Shown here: one piece after another, positions 1 through 7,600 of the stretch | Numbering within the stretch: the stretch's first letter is position 1 | Layout of the letters: every line of letters starts with the position of its first letter | DNA from: Desulfobacterales bacterium | Lineage (GTDB): Bacteria; Desulfobacterota; Desulfobacteria; Desulfobacterales; Desulfobacteraceae | NCBI GenBank assembly: GCA_022361535.1 | Contig: JAKSAU010000573.1 | Location: 1 to 9,494, forward strand | DNA: 9,494 nucleotides | Direction of reading: 5' to 3' | Notes under the pieces: generated by a model | The model's input: only the letters and a program-made list of their open reading frames with translations | Told to the model about the DNA's origin: nothing | The model's database searches: none | Made by a program: the position numbers and the translations under genes

Positions 1-375
1 CTTGTGTACCTTGGTGTCAGACAGTGGAATAGTGCAAGTGCAGCACAACCCTTTGATGCCATTCAGGTGTCACGTGCAAACCTGTTTATCCAGGGGCTCA
101 CTGTTACGATCCCCAACCCCAAGAGCCTTATTTTTATTGCCGCTTTCCTGCCCCAGTTCATTGATGTTACCCGCCCTGCAGGTATTCAGTTCGGAATTAT
201 TGTACCGACATTCCTGATAATCACTTTTGCTGTAACATCCGTTTGGGCAGTCATTGCGGGAAACGCAGCAAAGTTCTTTCACAGCCAGCATGCCTTAAAA
301 ACGGTTCAACGGTCATCTGCTGGTCTAATGATCTTTACAGGGTTAGGACTTGCTTTAGCCCGCCGGGGCAACTAA
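1..375 (+). CDS. LysE/RhtB-family amino-acid exporter, C-terminal part (5' end outside the window)
   Basis: The reading frame is open from base 1 and ends at TAA 373-375, giving 124 residues of the C-terminal part of an inner-membrane exporter. It opens with LVYLGVRQW, the family's conserved YLxxLG-type helix end. Around residues 38-53 comes the diagnostic NPKSLIFIAAFLPQF block, followed by two hydrophobic helices (roughly residues 64-87 and 104-119) and a short basic tail. Known members are about 200-210 residues with six membrane segments and export amino acids or homoserine lactone-like compounds by proton exchange. About 80 residues are therefore missing upstream of the window. A GTG at 4-6 is in frame but lies inside the conserved region and is not the true start. 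The substrate cannot be told from this fragment. Confidence 0.9.
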   Translation, partial: LVYLGVRQWNSASAAQPFDAIQVSRANLFIQGLTVTIPNPKSLIFIAAFLPQFIDVTRPAGIQFGIIVPTFLIITFAVTSVWAVIAGNAAKFFHSQHALKTVQRSSAGLMIFTGLGLALARRGN

Positions 376-378
376 CCA

Positions 379-401
379 GTAAAGAGCAATTTCATCTTTA
401 C
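379..401 (+). terminator. Small hairpin just after the exporter stop, possible weak terminator
   Basis: Three bases after the exporter stop there is a perfect 7-bp inverted repeat, GTAAAGA (379-385) and TCTTTAC (395-401), with a 9-base loop. No T tract follows, so it does not meet the usual intrinsic-terminator pattern. Its position is the main argument for it. Confidence 0.25.
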
Positions 402-435
402 ATAAACTCCGGGATAGTCTCATTGTCAGACACCA

Positions 436-512
436 GCTTATTTGTCCCGATAAACGGCTGCCGAATTTTTTCTAAAAATCCGCCTGATGCCTTTTTACCG
501 GGACAAACAAGC
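436..512. repeat. Imperfect inverted repeat, 19-bp arms, 39-bp loop
   Basis: The arm at 436-454 (GCTTATTTGTCCCGATAAA) pairs with 494-512 at 17 of 19 positions. The two mismatches are A440/C508 and A450/C498. The core TTTGTCCCG/CGGGACAAA is perfect. The loop is T- and A-rich and may fold weakly itself. The element lies between the convergent ends of the exporter (+) and the small protein (-). It could be a small palindromic repeat of the REP/MITE type, or a structure ending transcripts from either side. There is no long T run directly after either arm. Confidence 0.6.
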
Positions 513-523
513 CTAATTGTAGC

Positions 524-685
524 GGCCTGATTTTATAATCGGCCTGGCTTGGTTTAATGAAATTTTCCGGCCAGAAATAAACGTTTCTAAGCCATACTCT
601 TGGCCAGCTTTATTTGTTACCAGGCTGGAATTAAATGTTTCAGGGCAGATTTATTTGACAATAGGCTTCATTTAACCGTTTCCAG
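524..685. repeat. Degenerate tandem repeat, four units of about 33-45 bp
   Basis: Units begin at about 524, 569, 602 and 643. Each opens with GGCC or GGGC followed by an AT-rich stretch, then GGCT or GGCC or AGCC. Three of the four (524, 602, 643) then run into an ATTTAA/ATTAAA-like stretch and TTTC or TTTTC. The two clearest units, 602-642 and 643-685, are identical at 19 of their first 26 positions. They share the strings TTTATTTG and AGGCT at the same offsets. The unit at 569 shares GGCCAG and the GTTTC word but is shorter and more diverged. The left arm of the inverted repeat at 436 (AGCTTATTTG followed by CGGCTG) looks like a further relative. No open frame is preserved across the units, so this is non-coding. 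Its role is unknown. Confidence 0.5.
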
Positions 686-768
686 AAAAAAGTAGGGGTA
701 TATATTATTTTCGGGATATTCAAAGATTAAGGATTATAATTTAATAAATGTATTTTTTTGATGAGCCG

Positions 769-1167
769 TTATATTGCCTCTAATTGGGATTCGAAAACGT
801 CTACATCTTCTCCTGTGCTTAACTCAACAAGGTAGTTTGGCTCTGGAAGTAAAGAATTAAGAGAAATTACTGCCCCAACGGAACCAGTCTTTTTGCCTTT
901 GATTATACTGACGGAATCATTAAGCATAAATTCCACACCTGATATTTTTTGAAAAGTGTACCATAAGTCGTCAATTTCCCTTGTTATTCCAGTACCGTCA
1001 CCACTAATAATTTCTGACAATTCTTCGGGGTCCATATTCTTTATCTTTTCTTCCATTCTCCTGTCGTACTGTCTGTCATTTGGATCCCAATTCGGATGCT
1101 TTTTACGAGAATATTGCCTCATAAATGAGCCCATTTCACGCTCTATTTTTTTCTTTCGATTACCCAT
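769..1167 (-). CDS. Small hypothetical protein, charged N-terminus plus KOW/SH3-like C-terminus
   Basis: The frame encodes 132 residues and ends in TAA (769-771 on the plus strand). I do not recognise the family with certainty. Residues 1-55 are very charged and contain KKHPNWDPNDRQYDRR followed by a helical MDPEELSEII segment. This resembles short bacterial hypothetical proteins that begin with an RKxxPNxxPNDRxYDR-like motif. Residues 79-132 read as a small beta barrel: a VEFMLNDSVSIIKG strand pair, a Gly-rich turn (GKKTGSVGAV), then NYLVELSTGEDVDVF and ESQLEAI, like KOW or Tudor-type nucleic-acid or protein-binding folds. There is no signal peptide or membrane segment. The ATG at 1167 has no clear Shine-Dalgarno sequence. 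Methionines at residues 12 and 16 are alternative starts. It is transcribed alone. Ordinary coding-like composition and a fold-like pattern argue that it is a real gene. Confidence 0.75.
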   Translation of the reverse strand: MGNRKKKIEREMGSFMRQYSRKKHPNWDPNDRQYDRRMEEKIKNMDPEELSEIISGDGTGITREIDDLWYTFQKISGVEFMLNDSVSIIKGKKTGSVGAVISLNSLLPEPNYLVELSTGEDVDVFESQLEAI

Positions 1168-1616
1168 GATATGTTGATGGAATCCGTGGATTTCAAGAGT
1201 TTATTTGATAATCAATAGTCAACATAATTGGAGATTAACCTTACTTTTCAGCTTTTGGCAAGTCTGCTCTTTCCGAGAGTCAAAAAATACGATTTTCGAA
1301 TCACTCTGTTTCTTACATAGAATTAAAAATAAACTCTAAAAGAGGCCTTTTCAAGCATTAATTATTCTATGCCGAAATTGAGCCTGGGAGGATTTTGTAA
1401 AAGATACCATTGGCGTTGATGAAATTCTTTAATTAAAAATAGACAGACATGAATTAGGGAAAAGTCGACCCAGACTATGTCTATAAGAGCTCGGGCATTG
1501 GAGAGCATTGGCTTATACCGTTAATGCACAGTTTTAATTTTTGATTTTTCGTAAAAGAACCCGAAGTACCGTCATGAACTACAGTAATTATATCAAATTA
1601 CTAGTAAACTAAATTA
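1168..1616. other. Gene-free AT-rich stretch of about 450 bases
   Basis: No reading frame here has protein-like content. I see only small features. ATAGACA (1439-1445) is mirrored by TGTCTAT (1478-1484) across 32 bases. The string AATTAAAAATA occurs at about 1320 and again at about 1430. A hairpin at 1583-1602 is listed separately. A minus-strand TTGACT (1217-1222) sits where a -35 box for the small protein could be, but it has no good -10 at normal spacing. The promoter of that gene must lie here and I cannot place it. Confidence 0.5.
1583..1602 (-). terminator. Hairpin downstream of the antiporter stop, possible weak terminator
   Basis: AGTAATT (1583-1589) and AATTACT (1596-1602) form a perfect 7-bp inverted repeat with a 6-base loop, 14 bases past the antiporter stop codon on the minus strand. 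The stem is AT-rich and no T run follows on that strand, so termination is suggested mainly by position. Confidence 0.3.
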
Positions 1617-4112
1617 TTAAAGCTGATCTGTAACGCCCGAGGACGATATAAAAATTCGGCGCATGGCTCGTTTGCCTGAGGCACGCATCAATTTCTGCTC
1701 AAACCTGTTATCCAGGGCCATTTTGGCAATGGCAGACAAGGCATATAAATGGAAAGCCCTTTCATCTCTTGTTCCGGCCAGAACAATGGCTGTATGAACC
1801 CGCGACTTGTCCGGATTGAAAATGATACCTTTTTTTGCACGAACTGGCAGAAGTTCAAACCGTCCCTTGCCTGGTACAATGATGTGGGGAACAGCCAGGC
1901 CCGGTGCCAGAATAGTTGACGCCTCTGCTTCTCGTTTCTGCATGAGCTTTACTAATGCTGACGGTTGCTGATCCAGGCGGCTGCAAAGTGCAGCGGCAGC
2001 TGCCTTGAAAAACACTTCAATTTCGGTTTCCTTTTTCAAATCAATGATGTCGCAGGTCTGGATCAGATTGAGAAAGCGTTTTCCATCACGTGATTCCGGG
2101 ATATCGATTAATTGCCTGACCTCTTCTTTTCCCGGTTTTGCCCCAAGGTCTGACGGTATCGCCTTTTCGACCATATACGATAAGGCCTCTTGGGTATTCG
2201 CACCAAACCTTAAAGCCGCAGATCTCAATGCAGTAGAAGACCCCAGAAGGGATAGACGATCCCCGATTGCCAACCGGGTGTAGTCGTGAGGTACAATTAT
2301 CTGGTTTTTTCGCCGGATAGACAGAATCAGAGTGTCAATAGGCATTTTTACATCTCTGATTGCCATATCGGCCAGTTGGGGATTCATCATTGAAAGATCC
2401 GCAAGTTTCTGTTCTCCGTTTCTACTGGACAACAACGCCGCCGTTACCGGAGATCGCACAAAGTAGTCCATGAGGTGGATTACAGCACTTGACGGTTCCA
2501 CCACCAGGACCCCAAGAGCCTCAAATTTTTTCACCGACTCTGGATTGTCCACCATGGCAACCAGAGTTTGGGTGCCTAAATGCTCCCAGGCCAGTTCACA
2601 GACCCGGTAGTTTTCCTTTTCAGCCAGCAGAGTCACAATGGTTGAGGCCTTGTCAGCTCCAACCCGGACAAGGCTTTCCAGGTCCAGCACGGGTAATGTG
2701 ATAAAGGGAATACCATCGGGATTTTCTTTACAAAACCCATCTCTAACCGGGGTCGCCAGGGTAACCTCCCAGCCCTGATCAACCAAAGACCGGTAAAGGG
2801 TAAAGGCCTGATTCCCGCAACCGAGGATCAATACGTTTTGAAACTCTGGATTAGGGATCCCCTTTGCCTTGGGATGGTCTTCCCCGATTATTCGAATCGC
2901 CCACTTAAATAGGGGAGGTCCCAGAACCTGGTTCAAGAAGATTACAGCAATGATAATAGTGGCAAAGGATGCCCCCCACTCTGGGAATTCTACAACAACT
3001 TCCCTGGCCAATCCCAACCCTACACCGGCTTGGGTGATATATGCCATCCAGCTGATGGTCTTTTGTTTTGCTGGAAGGCCTGCAGCCGTCCCGCCCAAAA
3101 AAGAGCCGACAAATATGGCAAACACTCGTACAAAAAACAGGACCAGGGCAATGTGCCATGTATGAGCAAGGATATCCAGAGACAAGGATGCGCCAGTGAG
3201 TGTGAAAAACGCTATATACACGGGCGGTCCGATCCGGGAGAGCAGTTGGAGAAATTCTTTCCTAAGCTTGGGGATATTACCGGTGGCAAACCCAGCAATC
3301 ATGCATATAAGTAGTGGTTCCAGCAGAATTTCAAAAGGGAGGCGAGCATGGGTAAAGGAGCGTATGGCTGCTGACCCTTCAAATACCAGGTAGCCCAGAA
3401 ATGGGATGGCAAAAAGCTTAAACATTGGCGAAAAATTTCGGTAAAGCAGGACTGTCAGCACACGGCAAACCAAGAGCCCAGAGACAAGTGATCCCCCCAG
3501 TTCAATTATTAACAAGAGCACAAAACCGAAGTTGAACCGCAGCCCTGTAAATAAAGCATCAGCGATGGAAAGATTAGTGGCGAACAAGGTTATTACTACA
3601 ACATCCATGATCACCGTTACTCCGAGAACGGTCTGGACAAAAGGTCCCCTAGCCCTCAGTTCATTAACGATAGCAATGGCTGATGAGGGAGATCTTGCCA
3701 CAAAAATGGAGCCCGCCATCAGCGATATCCCAACACGGAAGGGCAGTCCCATTTCAGCAGAAAACGGTAATAAAGGCGTCAGCATGAAGAATGCGATACT
3801 GCTCAAAGAAAACGTGGAGACCACAAGACCCGTCATGATCCAGGCAATATCCCTTAGACGGTGCCGTAGTTCCTTGAAATGAAGCTCACTCCCTGCGGCA
3901 AAGGCTATGATACCCAAAGCAATTTCATCCACAAACCGAAGGGCCATCACTGCATCTATGGATATCAAATTTAGCAGAAAAGGCCCGCATAGAACCCCCG
4001 TAAACAGAAACCCGCTGATCAGGGGCAGTCCTGTTTTCCCAAGGAGAACGCCGATTTGCTTTGCAGCCAAGGAAATGACAGTGAACACAGCAATGAAAAT
4101 CAGCACATCCAT
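1617..4112 (-). CDS. CPA2-type cation:proton antiporter with RCK (TrkA-N/C) and EIIA-like domains
   Basis: The protein has 831 residues from the ATG at 4112. Residues 1-405 are a Na+(K+)/H+ exchanger domain with about 12 hydrophobic helices, including the ETxxALGxxxFxxG-like segment DEIALGIIAFAAG near 62-74. An IMD motif (Asp170) takes the place of the QD/DD ion-binding pair. Residues 425-540 form a Rossmann RCK-N domain with LILGCGNQA at 428-436. Residues 570-640 form a TrkA-C domain. Residues 690-822 are PTS EIIA-like with LAPGLAVPH ending at His743, the position phosphorylated in PtsN/EIIA-mannitol. Antiport across the inner membrane, gated by a nucleotide and by phosphorylation, follows from the families. 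Which ion is carried is unknown. A TTG at 4139 extends the frame by nine codons but would lie almost on the predicted transcription start, so the ATG is preferred. The gene stands alone and is divergent from the regulator at 4671. Confidence 0.92.
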   Translation of the reverse strand: MDVLIFIAVFTVISLAAKQIGVLLGKTGLPLISGFLFTGVLCGPFLLNLISIDAVMALRFVDEIALGIIAFAAGSELHFKELRHRLRDIAWIMTGLVVSTFSLSSIAFFMLTPLLPFSAEMGLPFRVGISLMAGSIFVARSPSSAIAIVNELRARGPFVQTVLGVTVIMDVVVITLFATNLSIADALFTGLRFNFGFVLLLIIELGGSLVSGLLVCRVLTVLLYRNFSPMFKLFAIPFLGYLVFEGSAAIRSFTHARLPFEILLEPLLICMIAGFATGNIPKLRKEFLQLLSRIGPPVYIAFFTLTGASLSLDILAHTWHIALVLFFVRVFAIFVGSFLGGTAAGLPAKQKTISWMAYITQAGVGLGLAREVVVEFPEWGASFATIIIAVIFLNQVLGPPLFKWAIRIIGEDHPKAKGIPNPEFQNVLILGCGNQAFTLYRSLVDQGWEVTLATPVRDGFCKENPDGIPFITLPVLDLESLVRVGADKASTIVTLLAEKENYRVCELAWEHLGTQTLVAMVDNPESVKKFEALGVLVVEPSSAVIHLMDYFVRSPVTAALLSSRNGEQKLADLSMMNPQLADMAIRDVKMPIDTLILSIRRKNQIIVPHDYTRLAIGDRLSLLGSSTALRSAALRFGANTQEALSYMVEKAIPSDLGAKPGKEEVRQLIDIPESRDGKRFLNLIQTCDIIDLKKETEIEVFFKAAAAALCSRLDQQPSALVKLMQKREAEASTILAPGLAVPHIIVPGKGRFELLPVRAKKGIIFNPDKSRVHTAIVLAGTRDERAFHLYALSAIAKMALDNRFEQKLMRASGKRAMRRIFISSSGVTDQL

Positions 4113-4148
4113 TGGATACCTACAGATAAGGTTGTTCAAAGTCTCTTA

Positions 4149-4177
4149 AATATTCCAGATACCCCCAATAATGTCAA
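4149..4177 (-). promoter_or_regulatory. Sigma70-like promoter for the antiporter
   Basis: On the minus strand a perfect -35 TTGACA (plus-strand 4172-4177) is followed by 17 bases and then AATATT (4149-4154), which matches the -10 consensus at four of six positions. The expected transcription start is near 4142, leaving about 30 leader bases before the ATG at 4112. A GTAGGT stretch upstream of that ATG could act as a weak ribosome-binding site. This arrangement favours the ATG over the TTG at 4139. Confidence 0.6.
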
Positions 4178-4621
4178 TCCCAGGACTTTGTCTATGCCCT
4201 ACCAATATTTTTCTCTTCTTTAGAGAAGAATTGCCATTATTTAACAATATGGCATGAATCCAAATCCGGGTTGTCTTTCCGAAATTGATCCAATGGGACA
4301 TTTTGACATTTCTTTAAAGGTGGATGAATATTTTTTTATGAATTTAAACGGATCCCCTAAGATGTTAAGGAGCCCTCTGAAAAAAAAGGAAAAGAAAATC
4401 GATTATAAATATGAGTTGAATCTTTGAACAAGTAGTACAAGCCCTATGTCTATTATTTGTTGCTTTAGGCCAATTACCTAAAGCAACAACATCTTGTATC
4501 TGGTTCCATATCGAAAAACCTGGGAAGCAATACCATTATTATTGGGTTTCCATTTACTAAATTTTAATGCTTGTAAAGGTCCATACAAAACTAAGACATC
4601 GATCTGGACAATACGGTTGAC
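4178..4621. other. Divergent intergenic region between antiporter and regulator promoters
   Basis: About 440 bases without a credible gene. A 21-codon frame at 4362-4427 is lysine-rich and has no homology I can recognise. The region is rich in small dyads: TGCCAT/ATGGCA (4232-4237 and 4249-4254), TCTTCT/AGAAGA around 4214-4229, and the perfect 13-bp repeat at 4457-4489. Its length is larger than two promoters require, leaving room for regulator sites or a small RNA. I cannot show either. Confidence 0.5.
4457..4489. repeat. Perfect 13-bp inverted repeat with 7-base spacer
   Basis: TTGTTGCTTTAGG (4457-4469) is exactly mirrored by CCTAAAGCAACAA (4477-4489) around CCAATTA. Neither side is followed by a T tract in its own direction of transcription, so it is not a standard intrinsic terminator. 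It lies 132 bases before the -35 of the regulator promoter and about 280 bases upstream of the antiporter promoter. An operator for a dimeric repressor, a recombinase or transposon end, or an RNA hairpin would all fit. Confidence 0.7.
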
Positions 4622-4650
4622 TTGAAAATAAAATGCGGTTTGTTTATAAC
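4622..4650 (+). promoter_or_regulatory. Sigma70-like promoter for the MalT/SARP regulator
   Basis: TTGAAA (4622-4627) and TATAAC (4645-4650) each match the sigma70 hexamers at five of six positions and are separated by exactly 17 bases. The expected transcript start is near 4657, so the leader before the GTG at 4671 would be only about 14 bases. A TTGACT at 4617-4622 is a second possible -35, but it would give a 22-base spacer. Confidence 0.65.
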
Positions 4651-4670
4651 CATTCCCAAATTAGATTTGG

Positions 4671-7600
4671 GTGATAACTTTGGAAATACTGTACTCAAAA
4701 CTTGAAAAGCCACGTCTGCAGAATATTCTTCACCGATCGCGACTCAATAGTTTCTTTGATAACGTATATAGCAAAAAGCTGACAGCGGTAATTGCCGGAG
4801 CTGGTTACGGCAAGACTACATTTGTATCAGACGCATTCGCCTCAAAGGATACAGATGTTTATTGGTACCGCCTGGATGAACAAGACACCGATTTTCATGT
4901 ATTTCTTTCCTATCTTTACGCTGCTTTCTCCAAAAAAGAACCTCCAAAATTTGGGTTGAGAAACGTCAGGGATCTTTTGGTTGGATGGCTAAGCTTTATC
5001 GAGCAATTCATTTCAAAATCATCAGTTCTCATCCTTGATGACTTTCACCTGATCCAGGAAGACACTCAAATTAAAGCGGCCATGGAATTTATAGTCGACA
5101 ACCTGCCAGAACTTCTTCATATCGTGGTAATCGGTCGCAAAGAACTTCCTTTTAAGCTATCCGGACTCAGGGCTAAAGATCATTTGCTTGAAATCAATGA
5201 GGAAGAATTATCCTTCACAAACGAAGAAGTGAAATTGTTTTTTACTGACTCACAGGAACCGACAGGAGCGACCATTCATCGTATTCTTTCTGGGACCGGC
5301 GGATGGGCTGCAAGTCTTGTCTTGCTTAGATACGCAATCAAAAAGAATCCCCAAGGAAATGTTTCCGATATTTTAAAACAAAAACCTCGATATGTTTTTG
5401 AATATTTGAATGAAAACATATTTAATTCGCAACCAGCATATATCCGAAATTTTATGATGAAAGCGGCCCTTTTATCTGAGGTGGATACACGAATATGTAA
5501 TACGATTTTTGGTATTAATGATGCAGATATAATATTAAATCAAATGAAAACGGATCATTTAATGCTGTTCCCTTCGGATGATTCTGAAAATATATTTTAT
5601 CTTCACCATCTGATGAAAGATTTTCTTATTACACAACTCAATCAATCTTTCCCACTTGATGACATCAAAACCCTGCACTGCAAAATAGCACAAGCCTATG
5701 AAGACAGAGATGTTTTTCTGTCACTGACCCACTACATAAGAGGGGATCAGTTTGAAAAGGCGGTACGACTCATAGAAATCCATGAAATTAATTTTTTGAT
5801 GGACGGCAAGATGAACTTCTTAGGTCAGTGCATTTCACAAATTCCCATAAACATCATCGAAAAGCATCCAAAATTATTTTTGATCCAGGCCAAACTTTTT
5901 TCATATTACGGAAACCACCGAAGCGCCCAAAAAGCAATTTCAAGTGCCCTGAATATATTTAGAAAACAGGGGGCTAAAAATGAGATGGTCTCCTGCTTTG
6001 TGGAGTTGGGTTCTCAATATTATTTCATGGGTCATGTCCGGGAAGCCAAACTTCTAATGGAACAGGTTTTAGCGGATGTGGATGCACAACTTCAGCCCAT
6101 CGCCTATGTGACCACCATGACGTTTCTGACTTTTCTACCATTAATTATGGGAGAATTTGAGGTCTCGTCTACCTATTACAGGGAAGCGATGGAAGTCATT
6201 GACGGATACCTGGAATATGAACGAAAGGCTTCAATCGCCATGCTTAAAACGTCACGCACCCATCGTCTCTTTTTTAAAGGGGATTTCGAAGGGTCTTATG
6301 AATTATCCAAAAAACTGCTTCGGTCCGCGATTGAACTCAATATCGAGCCATGCCTTCCCATTGTATATTATCAACTCAGCGCCGATTGCTTTTTTCTGCA
6401 TGAGTTTGAGAAAGGCAGTCGTTATGCCAAGCAAGGGATTGCAGCATGTGAAAAGATGGCACTTTCTGACAGCAGGAAAGGATGGATATACCTTGCGTGG
6501 GCACAGAACCAGATTGGGATGGGAGAACTGAACCGTGCCAAAACTCTTATCGACGAGAGTCATACACTATTTGAAGACCCGGGGAATAGATGGGGAATTG
6601 CCAGCGCATGGGAGTGTCAGCACCATCTTTATATTGCCCATGGAAAACTGGGAATGGCGGATACTGTTCTAACCAATGCGTTGGAGATTATTCAAGGTGA
6701 AGGCCTTACGGTCACAGAAGGTATCCTTGAAAATGGTAAAGCTAATATTTTATTAAGAGTGAAAAAGTACGACAAAGCAATAAATTCTCTTTTAAATGCC
6801 CGTCTAAAACTAAAAGAGGTTCAGTATCATTTGTTTAATAATTATTTATTGGAGACCCGGGTCAGAATTTCACTTGATGAATCCGACAAAGCAATTGGAT
6901 CGTTTAACAAGGCGCTGAATTTGTCAGCTGCAAATGATTACCTGCGGTTTCTCTTAGCAGAAAAAGAGTGGCTCATACCTTTTTTTAAAATACATGCTGC
7001 AGATATCAAATGCTTTGATAAAAATCATGAAAACATCCTTGATCAATTGGTCGAAGACTTGGGAGTGGATCCGCCAGTCCTTTATATATACATGTTTGGT
7101 TCTTTTAAGGCGATCCTTGGAGAAAACGAGTCATTCACCATTCCCTTTAAAAGTGCCAAGTCTTTGATGATTCTAAAATACCTGGCCGCCAATCGAAAAC
7201 GGGGGTTCATCCCAAAGGACGAATTAATAGAACTGCTCTGGCCAGATGCAAATCCTGATAAAACAGGAAGTCGCTTCAACATGGCCATGAGTGCCTTGCG
7301 GAGGGCACTTGAACCGAACCTGCCGCCTCGGGGTGTTTCTTCATATATCGAGCGCAAAAAAGACTCATATCGGTTGTACGAAGACAATAAAATAATTATT
7401 GATGCTGAACAATTTTCACATGAAGCATCACAGGCAATGAAGGGACCTTTGGGCTCTCCTGAAACACATGAAAAACTGCTTGTTGCTGAGGCATTTTATA
7501 AAGGTGCCTTTCTTCAGGAGGACCGGTATCACGATTGGTGTATTCAGCAAAGTAGCAGATATGAAAACATTTATAAAAGCCTGCTAAAAGCGATAGCAGA

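Noticed and set aside
524..685. CRISPR array
   Set aside because: The repeated words are too diverged and the spacing too irregular, there is no separation into constant repeats and unique spacers, and no cas gene is in the window.
2005..4149. Several plus-strand open frames of 65-116 codons opposite the antiporter gene
   Set aside because: They are antisense shadows of the minus-strand antiporter, whose domains are clear. None has protein-like motifs or a ribosome-binding site.
4362..4427. 21-codon frame starting ATG TTA AGG, lysine-rich
   Set aside because: It has a homopolymer-driven composition, no recognisable family, and no ribosome-binding site at good spacing. It is most likely chance.
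4457..4489. Integron attC-type site
   Set aside because: The arms do not carry the RYYYAAC and GTTRRRY core sites at the required positions, and no integrase or cassette is nearby.
4614..4642. CGGTT repeated 22 bp apart within the regulator promoter, a possible autoregulatory SARP site
   Set aside because: Only five bases match, the heptamers differ from TTTAGTC in front of the amidase, and the second copy is two bases from the -10, not the usual eight.
6157..7387. Frames inside the regulator on both strands (for example 6157-6531 and 7082-7387)
   Set aside because: They overlap continuous TPR and SARP coding sequence in another frame and show no recognisable content.
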